DNA of 64,000 bases from Methanocella_A sp963792125 (GTDB lineage: Archaea; Halobacteriota; Methanocellia; Methanocellales; Methanocellaceae): assembly GCA_963792125.1 (NCBI GenBank), contig CAWBVA010000013.1, forward strand, positions 310,001-374,000, in the 5' to 3' direction. The position numbers were made by a program, and so were the translations under genes. Under the pieces are notes generated by a model. It did no database searches and was not told the origin of the DNA. It saw nothing but the letters and a program-made list of their open reading frames with translations. Of this stretch, positions 43,916 through 53,016 are shown in pieces. Every line of letters starts with the position of its first letter. Position 1 is the stretch's first letter.

Positions 43916-45586
43916 TTACTTGGCCGGGATGATGAGGCTGCGCTCGCCTGCGGGCATGAACTCGCGGATTGCGCCGCGGGCAAACTCCTTCCTGGGCTCC
44001 GTGAAGTCGAAGGCCAGGTTCTTGTCTGCGAAGCATACCTTGATAAGCGGGCTCGATACCCACGCATCGCCGCGGGCGAAGTGAGCTGCACCGGCGATAC
44101 CGGCGTAGCCACCCTGGTGGCCCACGTTCATTGCGTAGTTCGGGTAGTTCGGGCCTCTCAGCTCGTCGATTGCGCCCTCGTCGGACCGGCACGAGAATAC
44201 GTTGGTCGCGCCGCACTGGTCCTGAAGGTCGTAGCCGAAGAATCCGAGTCTGCCCCATGCTTCCTTGTGCAGGTACATGGACAGGTACCAGGCAGACAGG
44301 CCCGCGTTTGCGTTGCCGGTCGCCATGGCGGTGCACGAGCCCGCAGCTGCGGACAGCACCGTCGCCCTCTGCGAGCCACCGAAGTGGTCCTCGAGGGTGG
44401 TCGGGTACTTCTCGTACTGCTCGATGCCGTACAGGGTGACTTCAGTGCCGATGTCGTTGACTACGTCCATGGTGCACTTCGCCTTTGCGACGCCGTACTT
44501 GCCCTTGATATAGTCGTAGCCGTAGTAGACGAAGTCATCCAGGATGTCGTCGGTGTATGCCGCAGTTGCGTACTGGGTGAAACCGACACCGCCGGACATG
44601 TAGCTGCCGAGCCAGATCTGGTCGTACAGCATGCAGCCCGATGCGACTACCTCGAGGGTAGACTTGCACGGGTCGTCCGGGTACTTTCTGTGGGTCTGGA
44701 CAATGTCTGCCAGGAAGCCGAAGGACAGTCCACCGGGCTCGTTGGGGCCACGGGCACGCCTTGCGGGCAGCAGGTTGGCCATCTCGACCAGGGCCGCGTG
44801 CTTTGCGGCGAATGCGAGGTCGGCGACGGCCGCTTCACCGGCGCACATCTTGTATGCGTCGATGAACGACATGCCGATCTGCATGGCGGACCATCTGGAG
44901 GACGTGCCGCCGTCGCAAGTCCTGACCACGGTGGTCGGGATGTGGACGGCCTGCCACAGGGACTTGCCGATTGCCTTCTTGAGGGCTGCGGCCTGGTCCT
45001 TGGGGAACGCCTTGTTGATGTCTACGACGTACTGCTTGTCAATGGAGTCGGCGAGCTCGTCGTCGCCGGTGAATACCTTGACGTAACAGTCATCGGTCAG
45101 GTTCGGGTTAGTCTCGACCATGTGTTCCTGAACGACCGCTGCACCGGGCATGGCGTGGTTGAGCACTGCCAGGTAGTTGCTGATCGTTTCGGGAGTCACG
45201 GCCTTGCCGAGACGCTTCTCCAGGGTCTGGTGAGCGACATCGAGACCGACGATGACGGTCCTGCGTATGTCGTCCCAGAACTGCTGCATAGCAGCGTTGT
45301 TGACGAAGTGGAGGTCGTCGCCTTCTACTGCGATGTCGGTGCCGCTGACTACGTAGTTCATCAGCTGCCTCTGACCGAGAGGGATACCGCCCATGTGGAC
45401 CATGGGGTTGTATGCGGAGATGCCCCTCTTCTTCGCGATTGCGTCGCCTGCCTTCTTGAACTCGACCTTTCTCTTGGACTGGGTGTAACCTTCGTACTTG
45501 TACTTGGTCACGTGGGAAGTCGGGTCCTCGGCGAACTTCTTCTTCATTGCCTTTAAGAATCTCTTCTGGGTTTCCTTAACTGCCAT
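43916..45586 (-). CDS. mcrA: Methyl-coenzyme M reductase alpha subunit
   Basis: Catalytic subunit of the final methane-forming step, binding coenzyme F430. Typical segments: AAMQQFWDDIRRTVIVGLDV (axial Gln region), AAKHAALVEMANLLPARRAR with the His and Arg that are methylated in known McrA, RGPNEPGGLSFG, and LGFFGYDLQDQCGATNVFS, which contains the glycine converted to thioglycine and the S-methylated Cys site. I start at ATG 45586 because AGGAGAGGTG precedes it; the GTG at 45595 overlaps that site. 556 residues, normal. YcaO-TfuA for the thioamide is at 23-25 kb. Confidence 0.98.
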   Translation of the reverse strand: MAVKETQKRFLKAMKKKFAEDPTSHVTKYKYEGYTQSKRKVEFKKAGDAIAKKRGISAYNPMVHMGGIPLGQRQLMNYVVSGTDIAVEGDDLHFVNNAAMQQFWDDIRRTVIVGLDVAHQTLEKRLGKAVTPETISNYLAVLNHAMPGAAVVQEHMVETNPNLTDDCYVKVFTGDDELADSIDKQYVVDINKAFPKDQAAALKKAIGKSLWQAVHIPTTVVRTCDGGTSSRWSAMQIGMSFIDAYKMCAGEAAVADLAFAAKHAALVEMANLLPARRARGPNEPGGLSFGFLADIVQTHRKYPDDPCKSTLEVVASGCMLYDQIWLGSYMSGGVGFTQYATAAYTDDILDDFVYYGYDYIKGKYGVAKAKCTMDVVNDIGTEVTLYGIEQYEKYPTTLEDHFGGSQRATVLSAAAGSCTAMATGNANAGLSAWYLSMYLHKEAWGRLGFFGYDLQDQCGATNVFSCRSDEGAIDELRGPNYPNYAMNVGHQGGYAGIAGAAHFARGDAWVSSPLIKVCFADKNLAFDFTEPRKEFARGAIREFMPAGERSLIIPAK

Positions 45587-45601
45587 ATTGTTCACCTCTC
45601 C

Positions 45602-46369
45602 TTACATCTTCGGGCTGAAGCCGAACTTCGTCCTCAGGGTGAAGACTCTCTGCACCCAGCCGACTACTTCTTCGTCCGACCGGAACGCTACGCCGTCAAC
45701 ACGGTAGATGGTGGTCCTCTTCTTGAGCTCTGCCTCAGACATGGGCTTGCCGAGATCGACTTTCCTGTCGAGCGGGTCGCCGACCTGGTCCTTGACCTGG
45801 AAGACTTTGCCGCTCTTGTCGAGGACGGACCTCTGGAGCATGTCGAACATCATGCCGTTCTCGTTCAGCCTGAGCGAGTGGCCGTGCACGGTGCAGCCCC
45901 TGATGCCTTCCTTGGCGGGGTCGAACTGCTCGGTTTCCATGATCTCCTTGGTGATCCTCTCGAGGTCCCTTTCACGGGTCTCGATGATCTGCCTGCCGGA
46001 GAGGGTTCCCGGGTCTACTCCCCTGTACCTGGTTGCGGCCATCCATGACCTCAGGTAGGGGACCATCGGGGCGAAGTACATGGAGTCAGTGTACTGGTTG
46101 TACCTGATCCTGTCGCCAGTCTTTGCGCCGGGGATGGGTTCCACGATCTTGCGGATCGGGTCGTCCGGCTCATTCGCCTCGGTTAAGGGCGGGTGGATGG
46201 TCTTGTATGCGGAACCCGGGGCGCGGTGTCCCAGCATAAGGACGACATCGTCGTCGGAGAGGCTCCTGAGCTTCTCCATCTTGTATGAGGGGTCCATGAA
46301 CTTCTTTCTGTTCACGGCCACAGAAGTTTTACCTGGGTAGAACTGTGGTTTGTATACCATTTCATTCAA
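45602..46369 (-). CDS. mcrG: Methyl-coenzyme M reductase gamma subunit
   Basis: A 255-residue structural subunit. YKPQFYPGKTSVAVNRKKFM, LGHRAPGSAYKTIHPPLTEA and RGCTVHGHSLRLNENGMMFD are classic McrG. It lies 15 bases from mcrA and 3 from mcrC within the mcrBDCGA operon. Normal length, frame intact. Confidence 0.97.
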   Translation of the reverse strand: MNEMVYKPQFYPGKTSVAVNRKKFMDPSYKMEKLRSLSDDDVVLMLGHRAPGSAYKTIHPPLTEANEPDDPIRKIVEPIPGAKTGDRIRYNQYTDSMYFAPMVPYLRSWMAATRYRGVDPGTLSGRQIIETRERDLERITKEIMETEQFDPAKEGIRGCTVHGHSLRLNENGMMFDMLQRSVLDKSGKVFQVKDQVGDPLDRKVDLGKPMSEAELKKRTTIYRVDGVAFRSDEEVVGWVQRVFTLRTKFGFSPKM

Positions 46370-46372
46370 CTC

Positions 46373-46999
46373 CTACTGTGTAGCGAGTTTTTGCGGGTTG
46401 ATTTCGATGATGCGTTTCACGATCTCGTTCAGCTTGTCTCTTGCGCAAGTCTGACCTCTCGTGATACCGGTAACGATTTCGACTATGGTGCCTGCCGTTT
46501 CGACCTTGTCCGGAGGCGGATGGACCACGCGGGTCTTGACGCCTATCCTGGCAAAGTCCTCGAAGTCGACGGGGGTCTGACAGACGACGATTGCGGGGAT
46601 GTCCACGAACCTGAGGATGTCCCTCGCCTTGTATATCACGTGAGATTTCACGTTGCCCAGATGTATCAGCGCCAGCTTGTGGCGGCGGATCTGCTCGATC
46701 TCCCTCTCGGTCAGGCCGAACTTCGGCCCGTGCCCGATGGCCGCGTCTTTCGCGTCCGACGGGACGCCGCCTCCGGAGTATAGCACCAGGACTGATACCT
46801 GGATGCCCTCCTTCCGCAGCCCGTGGGTAATCTCGCACACCGGCTTGGTGATGTGCCGCCTTCCGGGGGACATTGCAATGGCGACCACGTCGGGTCGGCC
46901 CGTCTCGGACAAAGTGCCTCTCTGGGCGAGGCCTCCGCCCTTGTCCAGGCCCATGCTATCTCTGCAATCCACTACCTGTGTCTCACGGTCTATTGGCAT
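46373..46999 (-). CDS. mcrC: McrC, Mcr operon protein C
   Basis: A 208-residue accessory protein: MPIDRETQVVDCRDSMGLDK, RGTLSETGRPDVVAIAMSPG, VLVLYSGGGVPSDAKDAAIG, PKFGLTEREIEQIRRHKLAL. McrC has been found in the ATP-dependent Mcr activation complex with A2. Same strand and order as other mcr operons. Length is typical. Confidence 0.96.
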   Translation of the reverse strand: MPIDRETQVVDCRDSMGLDKGGGLAQRGTLSETGRPDVVAIAMSPGRRHITKPVCEITHGLRKEGIQVSVLVLYSGGGVPSDAKDAAIGHGPKFGLTEREIEQIRRHKLALIHLGNVKSHVIYKARDILRFVDIPAIVVCQTPVDFEDFARIGVKTRVVHPPPDKVETAGTIVEIVTGITRGQTCARDKLNEIVKRIIEINPQKLATQ

Positions 47000-47019
47000 T
47001 CTGAATCATCTCACGTTTT

Positions 47020-47517
47020 TCATTCGTCTGCATGTTTGTCCGATTTCGGCGAGCAGCACGAGGTTTTCGGCTGTGCCTTGGGGTCGAACATCCCCACGCT
47101 TATATCGTCGACTTTCCCGCCCTTCCGCACGTAGTCCGTAATCGTCTTTTGCGTACGGATGTATATGCCTTCGTTGATTTCGAATGGAAATGGAAGGGTA
47201 TTGCGACATGCTTCTTTGATCTTCTCTATGATGCCCGGATCGTCCATCTCGACGAATATCCGGCCAACCTGGACGGTCAGCTCAATCTTTTCACCCAGGA
47301 TTTCCAGATATTTTGGTTCCCGGATGTTGTGCTTCCCGGCCAGGAGGTTCTCCGGATCTTCTTTCGGGAGGCGAGGGCCGTAGACTACCATGCGGGTGAT
47401 CCCGCTGATCCTGTTCAGCTCGTTTAACAGAGCCTGTGCAGTCTCGAGGTTTAGCAGTCTGTCAGGAAAGATTTCCACCTGCATGAGGCGTCCTTTCCTG
47501 GCTACCGGCGCTGCCAT
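47020..47517 (-). CDS. mcrD: McrD, Mcr operon protein D
   Basis: A 165-residue accessory protein: VEIFPDRLLNLETAQALLNE, VYGPRLPKEDPENL, LTVQVGRIFVEMDDPGIIEK, then TDYVRKGGKVDDISVGMFDP. It ends in a Cys-containing tail (TSCCSPKSDKHADE). Thought to act as an assembly helper for apo-Mcr. Placed between mcrB and mcrC as expected. Start could be ATG 47517 or the internal ATG at 47484 (MQVEIFPDR), which fits the family start better. Confidence 0.94.
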   Translation of the reverse strand: MAAPVARKGRLMQVEIFPDRLLNLETAQALLNELNRISGITRMVVYGPRLPKEDPENLLAGKHNIREPKYLEILGEKIELTVQVGRIFVEMDDPGIIEKIKEACRNTLPFPFEINEGIYIRTQKTITDYVRKGGKVDDISVGMFDPKAQPKTSCCSPKSDKHADE

Positions 47518-47553
47518 TTCTATTATTCAACTCCGCAAATTCTGTCTACTTGT

Positions 47554-48885
47554 CTATACCTTGTCCTTGATTTCCTTGGCTCCCTTCGCAACAGCCTTCA
47601 GGGGCTCCCTGAACTCGTCGATCTCGCTGAACACAGCGACGCCAGCAGAGGTCTGCTCCGGTGCGAACATCTGCGTGCCCGCATCGAGCGAGCAGGCGAC
47701 TGATACGCAGGGGATTGCAAAGCCCTTAGAGTGCCTCGTCACGACGTGGTTGCCGTTGAATACACCCGGGCCGCCGCCGCCGTAGATCGAGTGGCTGAAG
47801 AACGAGAAGCCGACGGCAGTACCCTGAACCTTACCGAAGTCGCAGCCGGGCAGGCCGGTCTCTCTTTCAATCAGGTCCTGAGTGTACAGCAGGGTCGACG
47901 AAACAGCCTGGGCGCCTCTTAATGCACCGCAGTTGACCATCGTGGCAGCCATCGTGGCGACCGCCGTGTACGCGTTCCACATCGGGACATCGTTCGTCGA
48001 GTATAACTTGTATCCGGATGGTAGGGTCTTCTCGACTTTAATAACTTTGTCATCGAGAGCCTTGCCGACCACGGATGCGACTACCGAGCCGATAGTGCCG
48101 TTCTTGCCGTTCTCCTTGACCGTGCTGTAGAGCATGTTGTTAGCGTTCAGGCCCTGGTATGCAAAGCCGAGCAGCTGGTACCGCTCCCACGGTCCGATCG
48201 CGTCGCCCATTTCCCAGACGCCGGCCTGCTCGAAGATCGAGGACAGTGCACAGCAGTTCATGGTGTTTCTCTTGGTGATGACGACGTTGTGGTTACAGAG
48301 AATGTTCCTCAGCGCGTAGCCGACACCCTCGTCCTTCTGGGGGACTTCGAGAATCGACTTGACGTTGCCGCCTTCCAGGTCGATAGTCTGCGGGTACATG
48401 CCCCAGACTGCCGACTTGACGTAGCAGCCGTCGAACATGTCAACCTTGTACATGTCCAGGATGGTCTCGACAACCGCGGTTGCGGTCGAGCTGATGCCTG
48501 CGACGAACTCTGCGCCGGCCTCGATCCTCTGGGTCGGGACCTGGACGAGCAGGCTCTTGCCGCCGCCGACGACCTTTACGTTGGTGTCGTCGCCCTTGCT
48601 TACACGGACGAGCTCAGCGATGTTCTTGGCGATCTTGTCAGCATCCTTGACTAAGGAAAGGTCCATGCTCTTGCCGAGGACCTGTCTGCCCTTGCCTCCG
48701 ACCTTGCCGGTCTTCAGCGCGGACTCGATGCCCTCGAGGCTGACTGCAACTGACCTCTTGGTCAGGTTGACAATCTTCTTGATACCCGGGTTAACAATCG
48801 GGCTGATTGCCTCAATAGGTACATCCTTCTCTAAGAGCTTTCCCTTATCGTCGTATAGGTCTATCTTATCCTTGTATTTTGGCAT
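47554..48885 (-). CDS. mcrB: Methyl-coenzyme M reductase beta subunit
   Basis: First gene of the mcr operon, 443 residues: YKDKIDLYDDKGKLLEKDVP, GISSTATAVVETILDMYKVD, MNCCALSSIFEQAGVWEMGD, GPWERYQLLGFAYQGLNANN and FSFFSHSIYGGGGPGVFNGN, where the conserved SIYGGGGPG loop contacts F430/coenzyme B. The ATG is preceded by GGGAGGAGGGAGAAA, a very strong ribosome-binding site. Normal length. Confidence 0.98.
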   Translation of the reverse strand: MPKYKDKIDLYDDKGKLLEKDVPIEAISPIVNPGIKKIVNLTKRSVAVSLEGIESALKTGKVGGKGRQVLGKSMDLSLVKDADKIAKNIAELVRVSKGDDTNVKVVGGGKSLLVQVPTQRIEAGAEFVAGISSTATAVVETILDMYKVDMFDGCYVKSAVWGMYPQTIDLEGGNVKSILEVPQKDEGVGYALRNILCNHNVVITKRNTMNCCALSSIFEQAGVWEMGDAIGPWERYQLLGFAYQGLNANNMLYSTVKENGKNGTIGSVVASVVGKALDDKVIKVEKTLPSGYKLYSTNDVPMWNAYTAVATMAATMVNCGALRGAQAVSSTLLYTQDLIERETGLPGCDFGKVQGTAVGFSFFSHSIYGGGGPGVFNGNHVVTRHSKGFAIPCVSVACSLDAGTQMFAPEQTSAGVAVFSEIDEFREPLKAVAKGAKEIKDKV

Positions 48886-49557
48886 TTTCTCCCTCCTCCC
48901 GTAGGATTTTAAAACACATCAAGCGGTTACGTCGCCGGGGGTTATGGGTCCCGGTTTCAAAGAGGCTGCCACGCCGGCTCGCTTATGCAAGATTCGTCCG
49001 GCAGGGGCGCTTTATCGGCGCAATTCATTAAAATACAGTGCTCGATATACCTCTCCATAACCACTTAGACAATTACTTTATGGCTTTTCACCAATATTAA
49101 CTTTATGTCTGGTGGGGATATCGTTTCATCTACAATATATAAATGTTGTTACATAAATGTAAATTCCTATAAAAAATATGGAATTAAATCAAAGCTTTAA
49201 TAATATTGACTTGTTTCTAAAACAGGAAAATAACCTAAAACAATTAAAGTAAAAATATTATTTATTAATATTTATAATTAGTAAAAACCCTTTAAACGTA
49301 ATATGTTTACTTTGCTATCTATAAATAGATTACCGTTATTTAAAAGATGCCAAATATAATATGGATTTACTATTAAAGGCAAGAAATCTATCAATATATT
49401 AAAAGATTATAACAATTAGATTAAAATGTCTTTATGCGTTAAATTTGCATGGTTAAAAACAGTACCAATTGAAAATTTACCCCGGAGACACAGGATACGA
49501 TAGCCCTCAGCCGGGCAGGCCATTTCTCCATGAGTATATAAATTAGCGCACGTACGC
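48886..49557. other. Long AT-rich leader/promoter region of the mcr operon
   Basis: No gene seen in 672 bases. The part from about 49080 to 49480 is far more AT-rich than the rest of the window and free of open frames. It contains the probable mcr promoter and perhaps regulatory sites for this very highly expressed operon. Confidence 0.6.
49136..49143 (-). promoter_or_regulatory. Candidate TATA box for mcr
   Basis: Minus-strand TTTATATA in the context AACATTTATATATTG, about 250 bases before mcrB. Transcription from it would give a leader of about 225 bases. Other AT cores occur in the same region, so the choice is tentative. Confidence 0.4.
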
Positions 49558-50769
49558 TCACGGTTGTCGCTTACCGATCATATAGGTCGTGCCGGAACCG
49601 GTGATTTCCACACTGACGACAGTCCCCAATGGCAGGTCTTCGGGAATGACGACCATATTATAGGAATCGTCGCGGGCGACAACCGTCCCCGGCTTGCCGT
49701 TTTCCGTCACCAGTACCTGCCGTACGCCGCCTGCGGCTGCGCGCATGTACGCCGAAGTGATCTCGTGGTGGAGCGCCGTAAGCGCCCGGGACCGCTCCCT
49801 TTTAACCGGTCCGGGCACCTCAGGCATGGTCGCCGCAGGGGTGCCGGGGCGTGCGGAAAAACGGGTTATGTTAACCTTTAGCGGACGACAAAGCCTCAGG
49901 TTTTCCATGGTAAGCCGGAAGTCCGAATCAGTCTCGGTCGGGAACCCCACGATATAGTCCGTCGAAAATGTCATATCCGGAATACCGTCTCGCAGCCTGC
50001 CGATCAACGCAGCATATTCCTGCCCGGTGTAGTGCCGGTTCATGAGGCCGAGGATGCGGTCCGAGCCCGACTGCACCGGGATGTGGGCGAACCGGTATAT
50101 GCGGGGCAGCCGGAGGACGTCGATCATCTCCGGTACGATATCAGCGACAGAGAACGGGTTCATCATGCCGATACGCACCTTGAAATCGCCCGGGACGTCG
50201 TTTACCTGCGCGATGAGTCCCGGGAGACGCTCGCCGATATCCAGACCATAGGCGCCCGTGTCCTGCGCGGTGAGAAATATCTCGGCGGCGCCCGCCCGTA
50301 CGGCCCTGCGGACGGCGGCTACGATCTCTCCCGGCGGGCGACTGTGCAGGTCGCCCCTGGCACGCCTGACGATGCAGTACGAGCACTGGCCGCAGCATCC
50401 TTCGGCGATCTTGATGATCGCCGTCCGGCCGGACATCGTCAACGGTATCCTGTCGCCGCCTGTAAGCCCCAGCAGACTGAGCACGGGTCCGGCGCCGGGC
50501 GCTTCCGCCCGCTCGCAGCCATGGAGCATATCGGCCTGCGCCGCTGCCATACAGCCGGCCACGATCACGCGCTTTCCCTCGTGGCGGCCGATGGCCTTGA
50601 GCATCGCGCGGGACGTATGCTGTGTCACTGCACAGGTATTGACGATGACAGCGTCAGCATCTGCCGGGCTGTCCACGATTACGCCGCCGGATACGATGAT
50701 CGCCTCGCGCATCGCCGATGAGTCCGCCTCGTTGGCCGTGCACCCGTAGGTCTCGATGTACACCTTCAT
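49558..50769 (-). CDS. Radical-SAM tRNA methylthiotransferase, archaeal MtaB/CDKAL1 type
   Basis: About 403 residues from ATG 50769. The N-terminal UPF0004 domain has MKVYIETYGCTANEADSSAM, VIVNTCAVTQHTSRAMLKAI and VIVAGCMAAAQ (three cluster Cys). The radical SAM motif is CCGQCSYCIVRRARGDLHSR (C-x3-C-x2-C), followed by AQDTGAYGLDIG. The C-terminal TRAM-like region ends SVEITGSGTTYMIG. It would convert t6A37 to ms2t6A in tRNA. Divergent from the fumarase genes. Family firm; exact product inferred from the archaeal branch. Confidence 0.9.
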   Translation of the reverse strand: MKVYIETYGCTANEADSSAMREAIIVSGGVIVDSPADADAVIVNTCAVTQHTSRAMLKAIGRHEGKRVIVAGCMAAAQADMLHGCERAEAPGAGPVLSLLGLTGGDRIPLTMSGRTAIIKIAEGCCGQCSYCIVRRARGDLHSRPPGEIVAAVRRAVRAGAAEIFLTAQDTGAYGLDIGERLPGLIAQVNDVPGDFKVRIGMMNPFSVADIVPEMIDVLRLPRIYRFAHIPVQSGSDRILGLMNRHYTGQEYAALIGRLRDGIPDMTFSTDYIVGFPTETDSDFRLTMENLRLCRPLKVNITRFSARPGTPAATMPEVPGPVKRERSRALTALHHEITSAYMRAAAGGVRQVLVTENGKPGTVVARDDSYNMVVIPEDLPLGTVVSVEITGSGTTYMIGKRQP

Positions 50770-50824
50770 CTTAGCCCGGATATATGGACGCGACCCTGTT
50801 AAAAAGCTTTTGAACACGGGAACA

Positions 50825-50833
50825 ATTTATAAG
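50825..50833 (+). promoter_or_regulatory. TATA box for fumarase operon
   Basis: ATTTATAAG centred about 29 bases before the ATG at 50858. The message is therefore probably leaderless or has only a few leader bases. Confidence 0.5.
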
Positions 50834-50857
50834 CCATTGTGGGGCAACGTTCCATCG

Positions 50858-51728
50858 ATGGAAGCGATGGAGAAGATCATCGAGGACGCCACGGTGGAGC
50901 TTATCCGGCGGGCTGTGACCGTGCTGCCGCCGGACGTCGTCGCGGCGCTGGAGACGGCCCGTGCGTCGGAGACAGAGACGATGGCCCGGCGGGAGCTCGG
51001 CATCATGATCGAGAACGTCCGTGAGGCGGGAAGGTGTACGCTGCCTATGTGCCAGGACACCGGCATACCGGTCTTTTTCGTCAGGATGGGCCGGCTGCAC
51101 GTGGCCGGGCTGGAAGGCGCGCTCGCCGGTGCCGTGCGGCGGGCAACTGAGGCAGTGCCGCTCCGGAGAAACGTGGTCGACCCGCTGACGCGTGCCAACA
51201 CAGGCGATAACACGGGAATGAGAATGCCTTACATTTCGTATTCGTTCGGCGATGCCGATTACCTGGAGATCGATTACATGCCCAAGGGCGCAGGCTCGGA
51301 AAACATGAGCGCGCTGGCCATGCTCAACCCGTCGGACGGCGTGGCAGGCATTAAAAAGTTCGTCGTGGACGCTGATCGTCCGGGCAGAGGGAAAACCCTG
51401 CCCGCCGGTCATCGTAGGCGTGGGCATCGGCGGCAGTGCGGACGCGTGCATGGCGCTGGCTAAAAAAGCCCTGATGAGGCCTGCAGGCTCAAAAAATCCG
51501 GCTCCTGCATATGCCAGCCTGGAGGCGGAGCTGCTGGAGCAGATCAACGCTACCGGCATCGGACCAATGGGCCTGGGCGGCAGGACGACGGCACTGGCCG
51601 TGCACATCGAGCGGGCGGACTGTCATACCGCGAGCCTGCCGGTCGGCATCAACCTGCAGTGCTATGCGGCACGCAGGGCTTCCATGCGGGTCTTCAGAGA
51701 TGGTCGCGTAAAGTACGGAGGCGAGTGA
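50858..51728 (+). CDS. Class I fumarate hydratase, alpha (N-terminal) subunit, frame broken once
   Basis: Fe-S-dependent fumarase (or close relative) subunit: GIMIENVREAGRCTLPMCQD with TGIPVFF, GDNTGMRMPYISYSF, MPKGAGSENMSALAMLNPSD. The frame changes at about 51371, consistent with one extra base: GIKKFVVD is followed in the other frame by LIVRAEGKPCPPVIVGVGIG then GSADACMALAKKALMRP and GPMGLGGRTTALAVHIE. The three cluster cysteines, in MCQD, PCPP and DCHTASLP, are present. Repaired about 289 residues, normal. Start at ATG 50858 from TATA spacing. The beta subunit follows directly. Confidence 0.88.
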
Positions 51729-52313
51729 ATGGAATATGACCTGCATACGCCCGTCTCGAAAAGCGACGCGGAGAAGCTGAAGGCCGGTGACATCGTTTAC
51801 CTGACCGGCACGCTCATCACTGCCAGGGACAAAGCGCACATCCGCATGGCCGAATATTTTTCGTCCGGGAAGCCGCTGCCGTTTTGCCTCGAAGGCGCAG
51901 CCATTTTCCACGGGGCGCCCATAGTCCGGGAAACGGATGGCGGATGGGAGATCGTCGCCATCGGGCCGACCACCAGCGCCCGGATGAACAGCCTGGAGCC
52001 TGCGGTCATCGGGCACGGCGCCAGGCTGATCATCGGCAAGGGCGGCATGAGTGCGGACGTCCTGAAAGCCCTGCATGACCATGGCTGCGCCTACCTGTCG
52101 ATGACCGGGGGCGCAGCCGTACTGGGCGCCCGCATGGTCCGTAAGGTCCTTGGCGCCGAATGGAAAGACCTGGGGCTGGCTGAGGCGGTCTGGGTCCTCG
52201 ACGTAGAGCGTTTCGGGCCGCTGACCGTGACCATGGACGCGCACGGAGACGATCTGTACGCCGGGGTCAGGTCGAGGGTCTCGGAAAATATTAAAGCGAT
52301 GCGATCCAACTAA
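51729..52313 (+). CDS. Class I fumarate hydratase, beta (C-terminal) subunit
   Basis: A 194-residue partner of the alpha subunit. VYLTGTLITARDKAHIRMAE, GAAIFHGAPIVRETDGGWEI, VAIGPTTSARMNSLEPAVIG and IIGKGGMSADVLKALHDHGC are typical; GPTTSARM and the K-G-G-M segment are hallmark. Begins right after the alpha stop. In methanogens fumarase works in the incomplete reductive TCA branch to 2-oxoglutarate. L-tartrate dehydratase is a related alternative but less likely. Confidence 0.92.
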   Translation: MEYDLHTPVSKSDAEKLKAGDIVYLTGTLITARDKAHIRMAEYFSSGKPLPFCLEGAAIFHGAPIVRETDGGWEIVAIGPTTSARMNSLEPAVIGHGARLIIGKGGMSADVLKALHDHGCAYLSMTGGAAVLGARMVRKVLGAEWKDLGLAEAVWVLDVERFGPLTVTMDAHGDDLYAGVRSRVSENIKAMRSN

Positions 52314-52340
52314 TGATCAGGTAACCGGAGGTGAGGCGCG

Positions 52341-52496
52341 ATGTGTAGCGCCGGAGGCATCAATCTCGATGTAGACCTCGAAGGGGTCAAGTTTAAAAGG
52401 TACAAGTGCAAGGACTGCGACACCACATTCAAAGGCGCGGGCAAACATCCGACCTGCCCGTCCTGCGGCTGTGAGGACGTCGAGCTGGTAGAGTGA
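52341..52496 (+). CDS. Small zinc-ribbon protein (51 residues)
   Basis: A short gene: MCSAGGINLDVDLEGVKFKR, then YKCKDCDTTFKGAGKHPTCP and SCGCEDVELVE. Two C-x2-C knuckles form a rubredoxin/zinc-ribbon-like site. ATG at 52341 is preceded by CCGGAGGTGAGG. The stop overlaps the next start (GTGA). It lies 27 bases downstream of the fumarase beta gene. Function unknown; possibly metal or nucleic-acid binding. Confidence 0.75.
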   Translation: MCSAGGINLDVDLEGVKFKRYKCKDCDTTFKGAGKHPTCPSCGCEDVELVE

Positions 52497-52999
52497 GCCA
52501 GACATACGCTCTCAAGCCCGGCGAAATCATCTTTATTTCTGACGGCAGCCACACGGTAGGGGCTGCCAGAGCCGGCGCAACCCGGCACGTTTTTATCGAG
52601 ACTTCGTCTGAAGAGCTGGTACAGTTCCTGGAAGAGGACGACCTGATAGCAGCGTCCGCGTTCTACGGCGGCGAGGAGGCGAAACAGGCGATCTCCTGCA
52701 TGATCTACCTCGTCTCGGAGGGACATATGCCGCTGCTGGTGCTCCCGAAAGACCACCCTGCCACGCGGCGCCTGCCAATCGTCATCTCGGCGGGGAAGGA
52801 AATCCGACTGACTTCCTGCATAGTCCCCGGCACCCATCCCGAGCAGGACGTGCTCTGTGGCCGCGGGGGACTGGATGGACTGACGCTACGGGGAATCCCG
52901 GGCGCGATCGCCATCGAGGGCGACGACAGTGGCGTCACCGTAGAAACAAGGGCTTGCCTATTTTACACAAATATAAAACAAAAATTAGATGAAAATTAG
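52493..52999 (+). CDS. Unknown protein coupled to the zinc ribbon
   Basis: A 168-residue protein starting at GTG 52493, overlapping the previous stop by 4 bases. Segments: ALKPGEIIFISDGSHTVGAA, SSEELVQFLEEDDLIAASAF, HMPLLVLPKDHPATRRLPIV, GTHPEQDVLCGRGGLDGLTL. No signal or membrane helix; mixed alpha/beta. I do not recognise the family. Its coupling with a zinc-ribbon gene and fumarase suggests a conserved unit worth comparing in other methanogens. Confidence 0.6.
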   Translation: MSQTYALKPGEIIFISDGSHTVGAARAGATRHVFIETSSEELVQFLEEDDLIAASAFYGGEEAKQAISCMIYLVSEGHMPLLVLPKDHPATRRLPIVISAGKEIRLTSCIVPGTHPEQDVLCGRGGLDGLTLRGIPGAIAIEGDDSGVTVETRACLFYTNIKQKLDEN

Positions 53000-53016
53000 T
53001 ATAAAATAGGATGTAT

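Noticed and set aside
44081..45556. A 491-codon plus-strand frame
   Set aside because: Antisense of mcrA. The sense strand is certain.
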